Shown: in pieces, positions 41,591-54,157 of the stretch
Layout: each line of letters begins with the position of its first letter
Numbering within the stretch: the stretch's first letter is position 1
Source: Chrysopilus asiliformis
Taxonomy: Eukaryota; Arthropoda; Insecta; Diptera; Rhagionidae
Length of the DNA: 64,000 nucleotides
NCBI GenBank assembly: GCA_964034945.1
Contig: OZ035961.1
Span: 74,464,188 to 74,528,187 of the forward strand
Reading direction: 5' to 3'
Made by a program: the position numbers and the translations under genes
The notes under the pieces: generated by a model
Databases searched by the model: none
Seen by the model: the letters and a program-made list of their open reading frames with translations, nothing else
Told to the model about the DNA's origin: nothing

Positions 41591-44500
41591 TTTAAAATTT
41601 AGTTAGCGGGCCTAGGGAGTGGCGATTCAAAAGTTTTCAAACCGCTATGGAGTGAAAATGTATGGACGGATTTATTTTTTAGAAATTTTAATTGCTATAG
41701 TAAAAATTATATGTAAATTGGTCTAAATGGGAGGTGTGTTAAATATGATTGACCAGAGTTTATGTTTCGAGGTGCCCCGAGGGATCCAAACTGCCCCGAG
41801 CGATCGTAATTTACGAAAATAATAGTTTGAGTATTTTTGTTTATAGAATAAAATATTTCCGATTTACAGTAGCTTTTTCTCATTTACATAATTACATTTG
41901 TTATTTATTTGAAAGCCCCTTTTCCTAAAAAAAAACTTGCCCCAGGTGCCCAACTACTATCGTTTTGATAGATCTCACTTTTCATAAAAAGCACAATAAA
42001 TTATTTATACTAAATAACAACAAACGTCATTCTAAATAACAACAAAAAGTACACCGCACTTAGTTAAACGTATAATAACTTCAAATTTCTTGAAAATGGG
42101 GAATCTATTCAACATCGGAATCGAACCTACTAGGGCGTTGAGAGTTAAAAAAAATAGAATACTTTAATTTAGTTATTATTTCTGATTCATGTTTAAATAT
42201 GTGTATGTTATGTTAAATATTTCGGTGTCTAATATGTAGCTATATTTTCTGTTGTCTATAAAAATCGCGGGATCTAATGTTTTCAATAAATAATTTTGGC
42301 TAAACAGCAAATGTCACTTAAAATTAATTTAAGATTTAAACATCATTTGTTAAAAAACGAAAGTTGTCAACATAATCCCACATAACACCAGAATTTGTTA
42401 CATAAACCGAAAGGAACAGGCCACAACTTAATCAAAAAAAAAATTACAATGAGAAGATTTCACTTTGTGAATAAATCGACTTTTCACTTCTTAAAGTCAG
42501 AAAAAATTAACCATTTGTCAGTTTTTACGACTTTAACAACATTTTCTCTACTTCAAATTCTTAGAAATTAATTAATCATGTTGCCTTTGTATTTTTTCAG
42601 GTAAGCAATGATTCCTTTATACATTTTGCTAATGGAACATACGCAAAAAAAAATTACCAGAAAGAAGAAAATGTAGTTAAACAAAAATAATGAGCCAAAA
42701 CTGTAAACAAATAAAGATTATTGATCACAATGGGTAAGTTTATGAACATTACCAAATTATTTCGTTCGTTTTAAAGGAAAACCGAAAAAGTGAAGTAATT
42801 TTTAAAATTGAATTCTGAGATTACAATAAATTGTCCCACGGCCTTGGTACAAAATTTAGCACATACCCAGCATTATCAATCAGCATTATCAATCCGGAGA
42901 TCTATTTTTTGATCTCCAGACTTAAATGTCTGTAATCGTGTATACACTTTGGAGATTTTTGCCTTTTGTACCCTGGAGACCAGAGACCAAAGTCTCTCGT
43001 CGTGTATCTCTACCTTTAGTTTACAAATGTTTATGATCGCGGGTTAAGTTTGAATATAACAAAAAAATATTTACCTTTTTTTTTATTTTATAAATAATAC
43101 TTACACCACAAAAGACTTCCCCGCCATTCTGAAAGCTACCAAATGTTTCATCATATAAATACAATGTTAAGCAATATGTACCTACAAGATACTAAAAATA
43201 AAACAATTTTCAATGAAACCGGAAAAGAGCTTACAACTGAAAAAATGTAACAAATTTTGTTAAAATTGCTCCTGATCTAAGCCTAGGTAAAAATATATTT
43301 GCTAAAACATTAGCAAAGCATGTGTAGGTGTGTATTGTAGTATATATAACTTGAAAGCAGAAAAAATACAATAAATAAATAAAAAGTCATCAAGATTTTA
43401 CCTTGAACCTTAGACCAATCGATGGTGTGGCTAAGCAGAGCAATTTGGCACGAACATTATAGTATTACTTTCAGATATTTGACTTTTTTGCACGTTTTTA
43501 GTGAACAGAGGCCTATAGAAAACGCAAGTTATTTTGTATTTGTTGTTTGGCCCGACCCTAAATCATTTAAGTTTGAAAAATGGCAACAAAAAATCATTTA
43601 GCAGCAGAAACTAAAGCTTCCTGAATGAGAATAGAGCGTGTTTGGTGCGCTGATAATCATTTATCAAAATGCCATAAATCTTGACAATAAATTCGATATA
43701 ACTTCTCCAACAATTTTGTCACTGCCGCACCACACCACCAACTGAGATTAATAAATTGGTTCAGTAACTTTAGATTTGATCACTCCTTACCTTGACCTTA
43801 TCACTGCGCGGTCCCCATAAGGTGTTAAATTGCGTTCACTTTGTGTCGCTTAAAGGTATTTTTGGCGGACGACGTCGATTATTTTATAAAACTTTCGCTT
43901 GTTTCGCGTCTTTTTCTGTAATTTGTAAACTATGGGAAGACAGGATACATGTTATACTATGCATTTTCAAATGAACTGACTTAGATATCGGATGTAGATA
44001 ATTCACGGATTTGAATGAACCTTTAGAGATATTATATACTTGATAACATACCAAGATGTTACCTTGGTTAAAATTTCAGTTGAAAAATGGATGAAAACTA
44101 GAAAATATGGAAGTGAAAATATCGACAAGATGTCAGTTGCAGTAATTAAATCTTGTGCGCTGCAAATACGCTCGAAATTTTTCATTCAATGACGTAGGAT
44201 AGTGAGAAACTTGTAATGATCATTATGTTATTTTCCGTCATCTGGATCTACTTCGTATGTGGAACTGGGATTACCTCTCGCTTTAAACGAGGCATGCATC
44301 TAAAAAGTGAAAATTGAAATCTGGTTTAATATCAACCATTACATTAAATTCTCATAATTATGGTGATTGAAGGATGCCATCAATTACCGGTTTTATCTCA
44401 GTAGATCGCGCTAATCCGATAATAGCAATTTTTTTTTTTGAGGAATCGTAATTTCTTTTATAACTTTCTTAAACATATTGATAGTGTTACTAGCGAACTG

Positions 44501-44604
44501 GTACAAAGCATAACTTGTAATTTGTTGTAGGAAAAATCAATTTGCAATAAATAATAGCGCTTATAATTTGACAACCAAAAAGTAACAAGGTCGACTTTCT
44601 GATT
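41591..44604. other. unassigned AT-rich stretch
   Basis: About 3 kb. Short repeated phrases occur (GAGGTGCCCCGAGGG near 41770, AGTCTCTCG near 43000). No gene and no paired termini. Confidence 0.45.
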
Positions 44605-44610
44605 AATAGA

Positions 44611-45500
44611 ACTTGGACCCGGCTTCGCCCGGCTGAAAGTGTGTGTAGAACAAAACCTAGGAAAACATAAATTAGATAGCCTAGAATAGGGCGGTCTCTG
44701 CTTTTCTTTAAAGTTTGATTTTCAAAAATTTACAAAAAGACAATAAATTCCAGCATTCGGAATCTTATTCACTTTATCCCTTCCCCATACCCCCCCCCCC
44801 CCCCCTTCTCGGTCAATTTCTAAATGGGGTTATGTTAGATATGAACTCCCGGCGGGAATCTATGGCGAATTTCTGGCCAATCGGCTCTATAATTTTCCCG
44901 CGAAAAGTAACATAGAGGAATAACTAAGCTTTGGATTCATGCTACCCCTTCCCCTTACTCTCCCCATTAACCAAACTACTTTTTTGTGTGTCTATGTTAT
45001 AGCTGGACCCCCGACGATTATTTATGTCGAATTTTAGGTATGTTAGAAACATCTGTGCTGAATTTCAGGCCAAACGGTTCGGCAACTTTCCCACGAAAGA
45101 CTAACATTGAAGAAAAACCAAGCTTCAGATTCCGTTACGCCGTTTCCTTACTTCCCACTTTCCGGGCTACTTTTCAATCGATCTATATTAGAGCTGGACC
45201 CCGGCGAGAATCTATGCCGAATATCACGCCAAACGGCTCGGTAGTTTTCCCGCGAAAAATTAACATAGAGGAAATTCCAAGCTTCGGATTCACTTTACCA
45301 CTCTCTTTACTCCCTCGCCACTGGGGCTGTTTTTAAATGGGGACTTCGAGGAACATTTGTGCTGAATTTCAGGCCAATCAGCTCGTCAGTTTTCCTGCGA
45401 AAGAGTAACATAGGCGAAAAATAAACAGTGGACTCAATTTTCCTCCTCCCCTTACTCACCTCACATCTCAGGCTACTTTTCAATGGGTCGATGTTAGAGA
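44611..45500 (+). repeat. retroposon-like repeat, 4-5 tandem units of about 150-180 bp
   Basis: It starts near ACTTGGACCCGGCTTCGCCC. Repeated units contain GCTGGACCCC, (A/G)AATCTATGCCGAAT, AATTTCAGGCCAA(A/T)CGG, TTTCCCGCGAAA and a pyrimidine-rich CCTTACTCCC segment. It is the same family as 19232-19617. A run of about 16 C lies near 44789-44805. The class is uncertain. Confidence 0.6.
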
Positions 45501-46672
45501 TGGACATCCGATGATTATCAAGTTACAACTCCGGTTGTAACTATAATCTATGCTGCTACTAAACTGTAATATTTTCACTTGTTTAAAACGTAAATATGAT
45601 CAATCACTCCATGCGTCCCACCTCTATAGCCTTCGTAGTGGCTCCAAATTAGAAACAGAGTCCTTAGTACAAGTTTTCGCAACGCTCAAACCACTTCTAT
45701 TGGATACTACAAAGTAACCATACTGACGTTTTTTTAAAGGTGTCAAAAGCGTTCCGAGAAGCATGATTTGGGTACCGTATAGCAACAAAATCTAACCTTT
45801 CATTTAGCTACTCTGAAAACACCTCCTAATAGAACTACAAAATTTTCTACACAACATGAACAGGTTCCGGTCTCGCAAAGAAATCATTCTTTCATGCTCA
45901 TTCTGTTGACAACACAGACATATCAAGAAATCAAAATTCATATACCTTTTTTTCAATTAATTCAATGTACAAGAAGTATAAATCCCACACTCAAATTTTA
46001 GGTTATGTTCACTATTTACATATGCCAGTTCCATTTGTATCGAATTATTCATGCTTATCAAAAGTTTAACGAAGGTTTGAAAGTGTCTATTGTGGGTAAT
46101 AGCATTGACTTTCTTATTCTGGAAATGACATATGCAGCTACATATCCGCTCCTATGTCGATCGTAGTTGGGCCTTAACGTTCTAAATCCATCGGCAAACA
46201 AGTTTGTGTTTCCATTTTTTCATGCGTTCTTTTAAACACGAAAACTATGAACGAATTTCAATTATTTCATTCCTTTTGTATTATTATGAGATAAAATTTA
46301 ACTTGATCTCTATTCCAAATACTCGTACATGTTAACATTCAATATTAGTTATACTTCAAAACATTTCTCATAGAAAGCAATTAAATTATTATGATTATTT
46401 AATTGTGTTAGTAAGAGACGATCGGATCCGAATTTGGATCTTGTTTGAGACGCTTTTTCCAGGTTGCCGAAGAAGTTGTAGAGCCGTACAAATACTGTGC
46501 CTTCTCATTCCCTATTTTAACAGAATACAAGTATCTCAGGTAAACAGGCAAATGTCACTTGATTGTCATTTCTAGTAACCGAAACGAGTCGAGCATTATA
46601 AAGGGTTTTTAAATAAGAACGCTCGATTTTTAAATGGAAATAAAACAAGATGTGTGTGAAATATCCACTCAT
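45501..46672. other. unassigned stretch with an exon-like segment
   Basis: A hairpin AGTTACAAC-TCC-GGTTGTAACT lies at 45521-45542. At 46463-46539 an open 77-bp segment is bounded by TTTTTCCAG and CTCAG|GTAAAC and would encode VAEEVVEPYKYCAF on the plus strand; the minus strand is also open there. I do not recognise either. Confidence 0.25.
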
Positions 46673-46824
46673 TATACCCGTATGGTGAAACCAAAGGGTA
46701 TATTAACTTTGCCTTACCGTTTGTAACGCCAAGATCCCGTCATCACACACAAAAATGAATTACACCAGTGTGTTTAGAATGATAAAAATAATTAATTTTT
46801 GCATGTCCGTCCGTCTGTCTGTCC

Positions 46825-46862
<38 letters not shown>

Positions 46863-47271
46863 CTGTCTGTCCGTCTGTCTGTCTGTGGCGCGGATTGCGG
46901 GTGCACGGATTGAGCTAGAGACTTGAAAGTTTGCACAGATCCGTTTTTCGTAAAATGCGAGGCCAAGTTCGTTAATGGGCAAAAATGGACCATTAGGGGG
47001 GGTACCCCCCATACGAACGAAATCGTTTTTTGTGAATATCTCAAAAACGGTGCATCTTATCAAAAAAGTCCAAGAACAAAATTTATTTAGGATATGATTC
47101 TACATAAAACTTCCATACATCAAAATCCGATTGGAATAAATTTTAAAAAATCTTATTGTAAAGTTTGACTTCAAAGTGGAATTTTGGTATAACTGTTCGA
47201 ATTTTGATACGAATATCACCATACGGGTCTCCAATGATTGCCAGAATGGCAATTATAGCTTTTGTTATGTT
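46673..47271 (+). mobile_element. DINE-1-like family A, full-length copy with expanded microsatellite
   Basis: All blocks are present from TATACCCGTATGGTG to the 3' hairpin (here ATTGCCAGAATGGCAAT) and TAGCTTTTGTTATG. The GTCC/GTCT microsatellite is about 80 bp (46806-46887), longer than in the other family A copies. Confidence 0.8.
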
Positions 47272-47859
47272 TTTTTTTTAAAGAATATTTTATGACATTA
47301 AGTATGGAATATAACGTCTTTCAAATGTCGGCCGCGGCTTTGCTTGTTGGCACTTATTCAAACAAATGCTTTTTCTACGCATTTATCAGGTTTTATACAA
47401 AATTTACTTGGAATTTTCTACTGAAATGTGTCAATTTGCTAGTATTAAAAGCATTTACTAGCTTTTATTCTCTCGGCTTTAGTGTACAATAAATGCGAAC
47501 AAGTTTCTTTGATCAATTAAATTATAGCCGATTCCTGATGGGAGTATGACTTTAACCCAAAAATTCAGATTTTTGGGATTACCTCGAAAACTATTTTTTG
47601 GTGAGTAAATGCAGAATAACATTTCCCACAATTTTACCTTTTATCGTTATCCGCTATTTTTATAGTTACCGAGATATTTTCATTAAAAAGTTAAAAATTG
47701 GATTTTTGCGATTACTCGCAAACTAAAGTTTTTTTCTTAGGAAAAACGATTTAAGATATTTAAATTATCTACGTTTTTTAATTTTTACCGTAAATCGAAA
47801 TCTTTTACCGTTATCGAGATATTTGAGATTTCGTAAAAAAGATTCGATGTTTTGATGTA
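47272..47859. other. unassigned; includes degenerate family B core
   Basis: About 47560-47845 carries TACCTTTTATCGTTATCCGC, TACCGAGATATTTTCATTA and related phrases, an old family B tail without head or microsatellite. The rest is unassigned. Confidence 0.45.
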
Positions 47860-47908
47860 GGGTAAAGTCGGGAGATATGGCACCCCTTTTTTTAAATCTG
47901 CATAACTC

Positions 47909-48485
47909 AATAAAACCGACTTTAAAAAAAAACTGAAAAGAGAAAAAAGCACTAAAAAGAAAAAAATAATTTCAAACTATGTCCATTAATAGCGTATTTA
48001 AAATTCGGCTTTTTTGAAGTGGCGTTAAATTTACACTAAATAAAATCGTTGTAAAATTTCTATTGTCAAGTTTCGCACAAAATCAGTTTGTACATGAAGA
48101 CAAAAAATAGGATAGATTTCTACAAAAAATAGTAACATATGAGACAGTGGGCTTTTTTATAGCGATTGCTTAAAAATAGGGAATCCAATTTGGGACATAA
48201 AAGAACTTAGTTTTGGTGCTTCTAAGAGCCGTGTTTATAGTTAATCTGTTTGACAACAAAATTTTTGAAGTCGACCTTAGTTCTTAGTTAGCCTTAAGGG
48301 TTAGAAAGTATGTAAACGATTAGCCTTAAGGGTTAGAAAGTATGTAATTTATTTTAGTTGCAAATTTAACGCCACTCCAAAAAAGCCAAATTTTAAATAC
48401 GCTATTAATGGACATAGTTTGAAATTATTTTTTTCTTTTTAGTGCTTTTTTCTCTTTTCAGTTTTTTTTTAAAGTCGGTTTTATT
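47909..48485. repeat. inverted repeat with ~128-bp arms, copy 1
   Basis: The arms start AATAAAACCGACTTT and include AAACTATGTCCATTAATAGC and its inverse. Between the arms lie a TTAGCCTTAAGGGTTAGAAA motif present twice and a segment missing from the second copy. It is likely a foldback MITE. Confidence 0.7.
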
Positions 48486-48737
48486 TTTTTTAGAAAATTT
48501 TTTTTTTATTTCGAACGTTTTTAGTTTCAGTTTTTAATATAGGTAAAATTACAAAGGGTTTGAGGGGATAAGTCCGCAGATGAGAAATATATAAAAGAAT
48601 CTTCCAAATATTGTACTGAACACAATACAAAGAATTTTACTCGATATCCCAAGCAGGGAGGGGTTTGAAGGGGTAGGTTAACACGGGGGAAATATATAAA
48701 AGAACCTTCCTTGTGTTGTACTGAACACAACGTAAAA

Positions 48738-49042
48738 ACATAACAAAAGCTATAATTGCCAATCTGGCAATTATTGAAAACCTGTATGGTGATATTGGTA
48801 TCTTAATTTGAGCACTTGTACCAAAATTACACTTTGAAGTCGAACTTTCCAATCAGATTTTTTAAAATTTATTCCAATCGGATTTTGATGTATGGGAGTT
48901 TTATGTAGAATCATATTCTAAATAACTTTTGTTCTTGGACTTTTTTGATAAGATGCACCGTTTTTGACAAATTCGGAAAAAATGTTTTCGTTTGTATGGG
49001 GGGTACCCCCCCTAATGGTCCATTTTTCCCCATGAATGAACC
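48738..49042 (-). mobile_element. DINE-1-like family A, 3' half, fused to family B
   Basis: From the 3' hairpin (AATTGCCAATCTGGCAATT on the plus strand) to CCATTTTTCCCCATGAATGA. It then passes directly into the end of a minus-strand family B copy, making a B-A composite on the minus strand. Confidence 0.75.
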
Positions 49043-50066
49043 AGGGCCCAACCAGGAACTTTCTCTACAACTTTCTCTTTGGGATGACCAAAATCGGTCC
49101 ACCCAGTAAAAAGTTAGGCGTGAACATACATTAAAAATATCAGTTGTGGTCAACACAAAACTTTCTTCTACAAAATCTACGACCCTGTGCAATTTACGCT
49201 AGAGCCCTGTCGCGTTGTCAACCTAAGACGACCTCCCAAAAAATTGTTGGTTCATCCAAAAATATCAAAAACGTACAAAATTTGAGATAACTTGAGAACG
49301 GTAAAAGATATCAATTTACGGTAAATGGCAAAAATGTAGAAAATGTTAACATCTTTAATTATTCTTTGAAGTGATTTGTCGTAAAACCGTTAGTTTGCAA
49401 ATTATTCGCAAAATATGATTTTTTACATATTAATGAAAATATCTCAATAACGGTAAAAGATAACGGATAACGGTAAGAAACAAAATTGTGCAGAATGCCA
49501 TTCTCATTAATTCATTTCATACATTCAGTCAGCAAAAACCCGTTAGTTTTCGAGATAATCGCAAAAAACTGTTTTTTTGGAAATAACGGTTTATCTCGAT
49601 AACAGGTTGAGATATCGAGTTATAGCTAAAGACAAAAGTGTGGGAAATTTTATTTTCTCCAAGTTTTGTCATACTTAAGGCTACTAAAAAACGCGTAGTT
49701 TGGGAGTAAATCGAGAAAAACGAAATTGCGATTTTTGAAAAACCGCCATTTTGGATACTTCCGGTTAACGGATTTCCACCAAAAGTTGATAGGATCGTCC
49801 CATTTCAGGACCCAACATGCCTATAAAATTTCATAGCGCTAGCTCTATTAGTTTTTGAGAAATCTTGTACACAGACTGACAGACAGACTGACAGACAGAC
49901 TGACAGACAGACTGACAGACTGACAGACTGACAGACAGAAAGACATTTTTTAAATATGACTCCAATCGACTCAGGAGTGATCGGGAAATGTTTTTTAGGC
50001 AAAATTAAGAGGTCGAAATTTTTCATGAATACAATACTTTATTATACTCCGTAGAAGAAAGTAAAA
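49043..50066 (-). mobile_element. DINE-like family B, longest complete copy
   Basis: Reading on the minus strand: ACTTTCTTCTACGGAGTATA leader, CATGAAAAATTTCGACC, a GTCTGTCA-type microsatellite of about 70 bp (49870-49942), GTGTACAAGATTTCTC, AGAGCTAGCGC, TACCGTTATC blocks, TTTGTAGAAGAAAGTTTTG and an end near CCTGGTTGGGCCC. It defines the family length at about 1 kb. It is noncoding. Confidence 0.72.
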
Positions 50067-50788
50067 AAAAAAAATATTCAGGTGGAATTGAGAACCTTTT
50101 CCTTTTTGGAAGTCGGTTAAAAAGTAAAAGAAATTTTTAATTCATACGAAAACATTTTTATTCTTAAAATCAACTAGTAAAACAAAAATAAAAAAAAGCA
50201 CTAAAAAGAAAAAAATAATTTCAAACTATGTCCATTAATAGCGTATTTGAAATTTGGCTTTTTTGGAGTGGCGTTAAATTTACACTAAATAAAATCGTTG
50301 TAAAATTTCTATTGTAAGAGCCGTGTCTATAGTTAATCTGTTTGACAACAAAATTTTTGGAGTCGATCTTAGTTCTTAGTTAGCCTTAAGGGTTAGAAAG
50401 TATGTAATTTATTTTAGTTGCAAATTTAACGCCACTCCAAAAAAGCCAAATTTCAAATACGCTATTAATGGACATAGTTTGAAATTATTTTTTTCTTTTT
50501 AGTGCTTTTTTCTCTTTTCAGTTTTTTTTTTAAAGTCGGTTTTATTTTTTTTAGAAAAATTTTTTTTTATTTCGAACGTTTTTAGTTTCAATTTTTAATA
50601 TAGGTAAAATTACAAAGGGTTTGAGGGGATAAGTCCGCAGATGAGAAATATATAAAAGAATCTTCCAAATATTGTACTGAACACAATACAAAGAATTTTA
50701 CTCGATATCCCAAGCAGGGAGGGGTTTGAAGGGGTAGGTTAACACGGGAAAAATATATAAGAGAACCTTCCTTGTGTTGTACTGAACA

Positions 50789-51034
50789 CAAGGCCCAATT
50801 AACCATAGGGCTAATTGGGCTACAGCCCAGGGGCGCCATCGATCTGAGGCGATGAAATTTTGATTGCTTTTTTTTTAATTTTCTTTATATTTAGCGTATC
50901 TGTAATTTAAGTTAGTACTGTGTTTTGAATTAAAGAATATTTTAAAAAATGAAATTGCATTTTTACAATAAAACTATGTAAGGGTGCAAAATTTTATTTA
51001 GCCCAGGGCGCTCAAACTTGTTAATACGGCTCTG
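50789..51034. mobile_element. hAT MITE, 246 bp, with empty-site control
   Basis: The ends are CAAGGCCCAATTAAC and, inverted, CAGAGCCGTATTAAC, flanked by an exact 8-bp duplication ACTGAACA (50781-50788 and 51035-51042). The paralogous copy reads straight through GTACTGAACACAACG at about 48719-48733, the empty site. GGGCTAATTGGGCTACAGCC near the left end can form a hairpin. Confidence 0.9.
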
Positions 51035-51050
51035 ACTGAACACAACGTAA

Positions 51051-51354
51051 AAACATAACAAAAGCTATAATTGCCAATCTGGCAATTATTGAAAACCTGT
51101 ATGGTGATATTGGTATCTTAATTTGAGCACTTGTACCAAAATTACACTTTGAAGTCGAACTTTCCAATCAGATTTTTTAAAATTTATTCCAATCGGATTT
51201 TGATGTATGGAAGTTTTATGTAGAATCATATTCTAAATAACTTTTGTTCTTAGACTTTTTTGATAAGATGCACCGTTTTTGAGAAATTCGGAAAAAACGT
51301 TTTCGTTTGTATGGGGGGTACCCCCCCTAATGGTCCATTTTTGCCCATGAACCA
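51051..51354 (-). mobile_element. DINE-1-like family A, 3' half (duplicate of 48738-49042)
   Basis: The same truncated A segment as in copy 1, nearly identical, and joined to the same family B end (51355-51447). Confidence 0.78.
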
Positions 51355-51447
51355 ACCGGAGTCCAACCAGGAACTTTCTCTACAACTTTCTCTTTGGGAT
51401 GACCAAAATCGGTCAACCCAGTAAAAAGTTAGGCGTGAACATACATT
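51355..51447 (-). repeat. family B 3' terminal fragment
   Basis: It matches the last 93 bases of the family B copy at 49043-50066 (AACTTTCTCTACAACTTTCT, AAAAAGTTAGGCGTGAACAT) and ends in an A-rich run of about 20. Confidence 0.75.
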
Positions 51448-52195
51448 AAAAAAAAAAAAAAAAAAAAATATTCAGGTGGAATTGAGAACCTTTTCCTTTT
51501 TGGAAGTCGGTTAAAAATAAATAGGATTTCACTCCTAAAAAAGTAAAAAAATTAACAAAACATAAATTCATTGAAAAAACCATATCCCCAAAAGTGTAGG
51601 GGAGACGGCACCCTACCTTAGCTAGACTGATATTTTTTGCTAATTTGGACTGATATTTTTTGCTAATTTTCTTCACCCAAACAAAAAGGAGCTCCCAAGG
51701 AGGGCTTTTTGGTATCTCCAGCCCTAAGTCGCCTTCTGAGAGTAGTGAAAGGTATCTTATAATGGAAATGGCACCCGTTCCATATCACCTCAGACATAGG
51801 GTGCCATTTCTCCTTTCAGACATCGCCACTGATTTTCATATTTTACTAAAAACTCGCGCTCAATTAACTCTGTTTCATACACACAAACAAAAACAAATAA
51901 GATTCTACTTGTTTTGGTTTATGAACGGTAAACTTGCTCGAACTGTACTTACCGAAATTCAGCCACTCAAAAAACAACAAAAAAAATTTCGTCTGAAATT
52001 TGAATTTTTTTTTTCTTGTTTTGTCACGTAAAAACAAAAGGGAAAGAACTATGGTGTCGCGGTTTTCACACTTCGTCCTCACGGGGGAAACTGATCTAAG
52101 TTTTGTGAGAATGACTTTGAATCTAATGTCGCCAGTAGGAGAATTTGAAAGGGTGCCATATCACCTGCGGTGCCAAATTACCAGACTTTACCCTA

Positions 52196-54157
52196 AGCTA
52201 ATATTTTGTTCGTCGGGTTATAGTGTAAATTACGCAGGAATGTAGATTTCGTATAAGAAAGTCATATGCCGTTCACCTCAAAATTTGTTTAGACTCTTTG
52301 TACATTAATTTCGATTTTCAAAGGAAACTATGCATGATGCCGTCCTGCTGCAAACCGTGCATCAAAAATGATTACGAAAAATTTGGCTGTGAATATAAGA
52401 TATTGAGATAAAACTGCCAAACACGTTGAAAACTCAATAATGTTCCTCGATATGCACAAATTTGTTACCACTAGACTGACACAAAAATGGTGCTTTCAGC
52501 AAATACATTTCAGTTGCTTCAGCGATCGATTTATCTGCAATCTGTAGAACATTTAATCGAAGCAACGTTTGATCAATGTCATTAGTTGAACGATCCGATT
52601 TTCGATCGTGATTTAGATCGATCGTGATCAATGATAAATTCTCATTGCAAAAAAAACGATTTGCAGATAATGCACAATATTGAAGGTATTTTACATTTAA
52701 ATGATTATAAATTAATTCATTTTTCTAAGGAAACAATTGGAAGATACAAATTTTTGAAAGCAGGAAGAATTTGGCAAAAAAATTGGGTTTCAGGCTTTTT
52801 CAAATTCTTATAAAATCCAAACTATGGGCCGCATGGTCAAACAAAAAAATATGGGTATTCTTTTCCCCAAAAAAAAGTGTCTGTAGAATTTCTTATACAA
52901 AATCTACATTTCTACACAATTTACCTTACGAATAAAATATTAATTTACATAATAATATGTTTTATTTTACAAAATCTGAAATATCTCGATTACGGTAAAA
53001 TATATCGATTTACGGTAAAACGAAAAAATTCAGGTTAAAGATTTCGGATAATGGCAAAAGATAAAATTATGGCAAACTATCACCAAAAACCCGTTATTGT
53101 TCGCAAACAAATGATTTTTTTAAAATAACGGTATATCTCGATAGCTGCTTGAGATACGGAGTTCTAGTAAAAGACAAAGATGTAGAAAATTTTATTGAAT
53201 TTTGCATTGGATTACATATAGCTCCACCGTAATCCAATTTTGATTGGAATTGACTCCAAGATTTTTTGCCGTGTTGAATTATATTCTTGGCTTTGAGTTA
53301 TTGTTACCTCTTAACGCCAGCGACGCCAGAAACCTGGAAATGAGTTTTTCCGGAAAATTTGAGTAATATCCTGGCAGGACCAACCATTATCCTTACAGAT
53401 TTCTGATCGTCAGAATCGAAATCAGTGACGTCAAAAACCCCAATTTTTTCCGGATAATTTGTCAACAAGAATAATCACGTTATCCCTACAGGAATATGTT
53501 ATCCTTACAGGGACGAAGTAAAAAAAACGATCAAAACGATCAACTTGTTGCTAGGCAATAAAATTTCTTTTGATATAATAGGAATCAATGCCAATATTGC
53601 GGATCGAATTTAAAATTTTCAAAAGCAAAAATTTCAACAAGAATTTAAAATTATTGAAAGTTTTACAGCGCGTGCATAGCGGAACCACATATTTAGCCAA
53701 CCAAACAAAAGCACTTGATTTACCATTAAACAATAGGAACAAATTTCAATTGTATCCTTGCGGCGCGTGGAGATAAGAAAATTGGCTGCGTCCGATCGTC
53801 AGTTGACACTTTGAATTTCATTTAGGCAGTCGATTTTTCTAGTTATTAGTTTAATTAGTTATTAGTTTAATTAGTGAATAAAATAAGCTTCGAAATTCTG
53901 AACGCATTAGCAGTTTCAAGTTTTATGTTTAATTCGAGGAATTACGAGATTAGGTTTGTTAAACCTATAAATAAATATAAAAAAAATAAGGTTAAAAATT
54001 TCATAGAAATAAAATAAAAAAAATTATAATTTAATACATTGTATAAAAATAGTTTACAACTAACACTAAACATTTCAATAAACCGACGAAAAATGCACGA
54101 AATACAAATTTTTCTAAATTTCGAAATTAAAAACACATCATGCAGTTATAAGCCCCG
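52196..54157. other. unassigned with repeat debris
   Basis: 52205-52235 is an inverted copy of the leader of repeat C (TTCGTCGGGTTATAGTG). TTTCGTATAAGAAAGTCATA at 52247 matches the foldback unit of 22.5-23.8 kb. 52970-53210 is a degenerate minus-strand family B tail. 53290-53520 contains GTTATCCTTACAGG repeats. The direct duplication AGTTATTAGTTTAATT lies at about 53841-53873. No gene is recognised. Confidence 0.4.

Larger units (their letters stand above)
47950..50110. repeat. segmental duplication, copy 1
   Basis: Copy 1 holds the inverted repeat, the AAATTACAAAGGGTTTGAGG unit, a minus-strand family A 3' half, a complete minus-strand family B and the segment TTCAGGTGGAATTGAGAACC. Copy 2 (50185-51515) has the same order at high identity. 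Copy 1 keeps the empty target of the hAT MITE found in copy 2. The boundaries are approximate. Confidence 0.75.
50185..51515. repeat. segmental duplication, copy 2
   Basis: Same order as copy 1 but with three differences: a deletion between the inverted-repeat arms, a 246-bp hAT MITE, and a family B portion reduced to its last ~93 bp, where CATACATTA runs into an A-rich tract before TATTCAGGTGG. The AAATTACAAAGGGTTTGAGG unit and flanking bases are nearly identical to copy 1. Confidence 0.75.
47860..52193. mobile_element. Tc1/mariner-like frame, 4.3 kb with insertions
   Basis: The left end GGGTAAAGTCGGGAGATATG then GCACCC, and the inverted right end GGGTAAAGTCTGGTAATTTG then GCACC, are both next to TA. 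The internal phrase GGGTGCCATATCACC recurs near the right end (52150) and in variant form at 51780 and 51610. The interior is mostly a tandem duplication of repeats (47950-50110 and 50185-51515). No transposase remains. Confidence 0.55.

Noticed and set aside
44715..45336. Proline/arginine-rich frames
   Set aside because: They follow the tandem units of the retroposon-like repeat (GCTGGACCCC...CGCGAAA) and have no independent support.
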